Positions 62,408 to 64,000 of a stretch of 64,000 bases of DNA are shown here, piece by piece (within the stretch, counting starts at the first letter, position 1; each line of letters opens with the position of its first letter). Made by a program: the position numbers and the translations under genes. The stretch is from positions 15,397,931-15,461,930 of the forward strand of contig JARWKL010000010.1 in NCBI GenBank assembly GCA_029961685.1, written 5' to 3'. The notes under the pieces are model-generated. The model saw only the letters and a program-made list of their open reading frames with translations, did no database searches and was not told the origin of the DNA. This stretch comes from Aristolochia californica. Its lineage: Eukaryota > Streptophyta > Magnoliopsida > Piperales > Aristolochiaceae.

Positions 62408-64000
62408 TTTCCCGACGAAAGCAAAACCTGATTTATAAAAACTAAAAAGAGTTTACAATCCCTCAAAATTACAGACACTTTTTGGAATTATCACTCTCTA
62501 TATTTGTGCATTGTGCATTTACATTTTAGATGTGTACTTTCTTTTTAAAATCAAAACTTGAGTTTTCACTTTCCCGTCATTTCTAACAAAAAAAAGAAAA
62601 TTTTAGAGTTTATGTATGGAAAATTTTTTAAGTAATAACCAATGTAAGTAAAGAAAATTTATTCACACACCACAAATGAACACAAAAGTTTTGTTACCCA
62701 TGTTTGGGAAATTCCACTAGGTCAACCCTTATAGCTTGAAATTTTATATGAAAGAGATTTTGCTGCACAAGTTTTAAAAAATAGATATGCATGCTCTAAA
62801 CATGTTTGAGATACAAATGACCTATGGATTCAAACCTTTTAAAGAGACTAACATTAAATGCTCAACTAAACGAATGGTGGCATATTTACCCGAGTCAAAC
62901 AAACCATTATTTTGCCCGTTTTACAAAGGGAAGACCTAACTATCATAGATAATTGTAAAGTGATTTATTATTCGTAAAGGGCTATATTTTTGTAACGAAT
63001 AACTTATGGATTGGGAGTCAACACTCAGTTAAAAATCCTCCACCTCCCCCTTTTCCCAACGATAGCATAACCTGATATATAAAAACTAAAAAGAGTTTAC
63101 AATCCCTAAAAATTACAGATACTTTTTGAAATTATCACTCTCTACATTTGTGCATTGTGCATTTTCATTTTAGATGTGTAATTTTTTTTCTTAAATCAAA
63201 ACTTGAGTTTTCACTTTCCCTTGATCTCGAAAACAAAAAAAAAAAAGATAAAAGGAAAATAGATCACAACAACATGAAAATTTTAGAGTTTATGAATGGA
63301 AAAAATTTAAAGCAATAACAAATGTAAGTAAAGAAAATTTATTCACTCACCACAAATGAACACAAAAGTTTTGTTATCCAAGTTTGGGAAATTCCACTAG
63401 TACAACCCTAATAGCTTGGAATTTTATAAGAAAGAGATATTTCTACGCATGTTTTAAAAATGGATATGCATGCTTGAAACATGTTAATGATGCAAACGAC
63501 CTATGGATCCAAACCTTTTAACCATAATAACATTAAATTCTCAACAGAACGTGAGGTGGGATATTTACCCAAGTCAAACAAGCCATTATATTGCCCATTT
63601 AAAAAAAGCTGACCTAACGATCATAGATGATTGTAAAGTGATTGCGTAACCGGCTATATTTTTTTAAGGAATGACTTATGGATTGGGAGTCAACACTCAG
63701 TTAAAAATCCCCGCCTCCTCCTTTTCCCGATGATTGAAAAACCTGAAATGTAAAAAATAAAAAGAGTTTACAATCCCTAAAAATTACATACAGTTTTTGG
63801 AATTATCACTCTCGACATTTGTGCATTGTGCATTTCCATTTTAGATGTGTATATTTTTTTCTTAAATCAAAACTTGAGTTTTCACTTTTCCTTCATCTCG
63901 AAAACAAAAAAAGAGATAAAAGGCAAATAGATCACAACAACATGAAAATTTTAGAGTTTATGAATGGAAAAAATTTAAAGCAATAACAAATGTAAGTAAG
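62408..64000. repeat. Satellite array, right end of window
   Basis: Just over two ordinary monomers, still running at the window edge. The last two share CAACAACATGAAAATTTTAG and TTATGAATGG (63268 and 63937), so they are close relatives. One unit has lost about 45 bp near 62587 between TTCTAAC and AAAATTTTAGAG. No gene is seen. Confidence 0.9.

Overview
The window is plant nuclear DNA of a satellite (heterochromatin-like) kind. About 56 kb is one AT-rich tandem satellite with a monomer of about 675 bp, and it is interrupted once by a 7.67-kb endogenous pararetrovirus (family Caulimoviridae). The host is inferred to be a vascular plant from the integrated caulimovirid and its initiator-tRNA-Met primer site; nothing in the sequence lets me name a species. 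I see no host protein gene, rRNA, tRNA or CRISPR array.

Layout. 1-12978: about 19 head-to-tail satellite monomers, four of which carry a 63-bp internal duplication. 12979-20646: the pararetrovirus, set into the satellite with no loss of satellite sequence and no target duplication beyond an ambiguous TT. 20647 to about 33440: irregular satellite monomers in the same orientation and phase. About 33441-56974: a higher-order repeat (HOR) domain in which a block of 11 monomers (ten near full length, one cut to about 335 bp) recurs every ~7.06 kb, three complete copies and a fourth cut short. 56975-61055: irregular monomers. 61056-62407: two almost identical adjacent monomers. 62408-64000: further ordinary monomers.

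The virus copy reads left to right: repeat-rich non-coding leader, primer binding site (13894-13906), ORF1 (108 codons, unknown), ORF2 (a small free-standing protein with the caulimovirus transactivator / RNase H1 N-terminal type domain), ORF3 (71 codons, unknown), ORF4 (capsid protein with CCHC zinc knuckle), ORF5 (aspartic protease, reverse transcriptase, RNase H), ORF6 (476 codons, unknown, hydrophobic N-terminus and internal repeats), then a promoter-like region with TATA box. No integrase and no LTRs are seen, and no 30K movement protein could be recognised. Neighbouring ORFs overlap by a few bases or sit 0-2 nt apart, which fits translation of a polycistronic RNA by reinitiation; the ORF2 product is of the family that drives this in caulimoviruses.

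The copy is dead as it stands: ORFs 2, 4, 5 and 6 each contain exactly one in-frame stop (14535, 16202, 18304, 19172), yet no frameshift is seen. The most unusual points are the transactivator-type domain in a tiny ORF ahead of the capsid gene, the lack of a recognisable movement protein, an exactly 13-bp-phased motif array in the leader, and the 11-monomer HOR.
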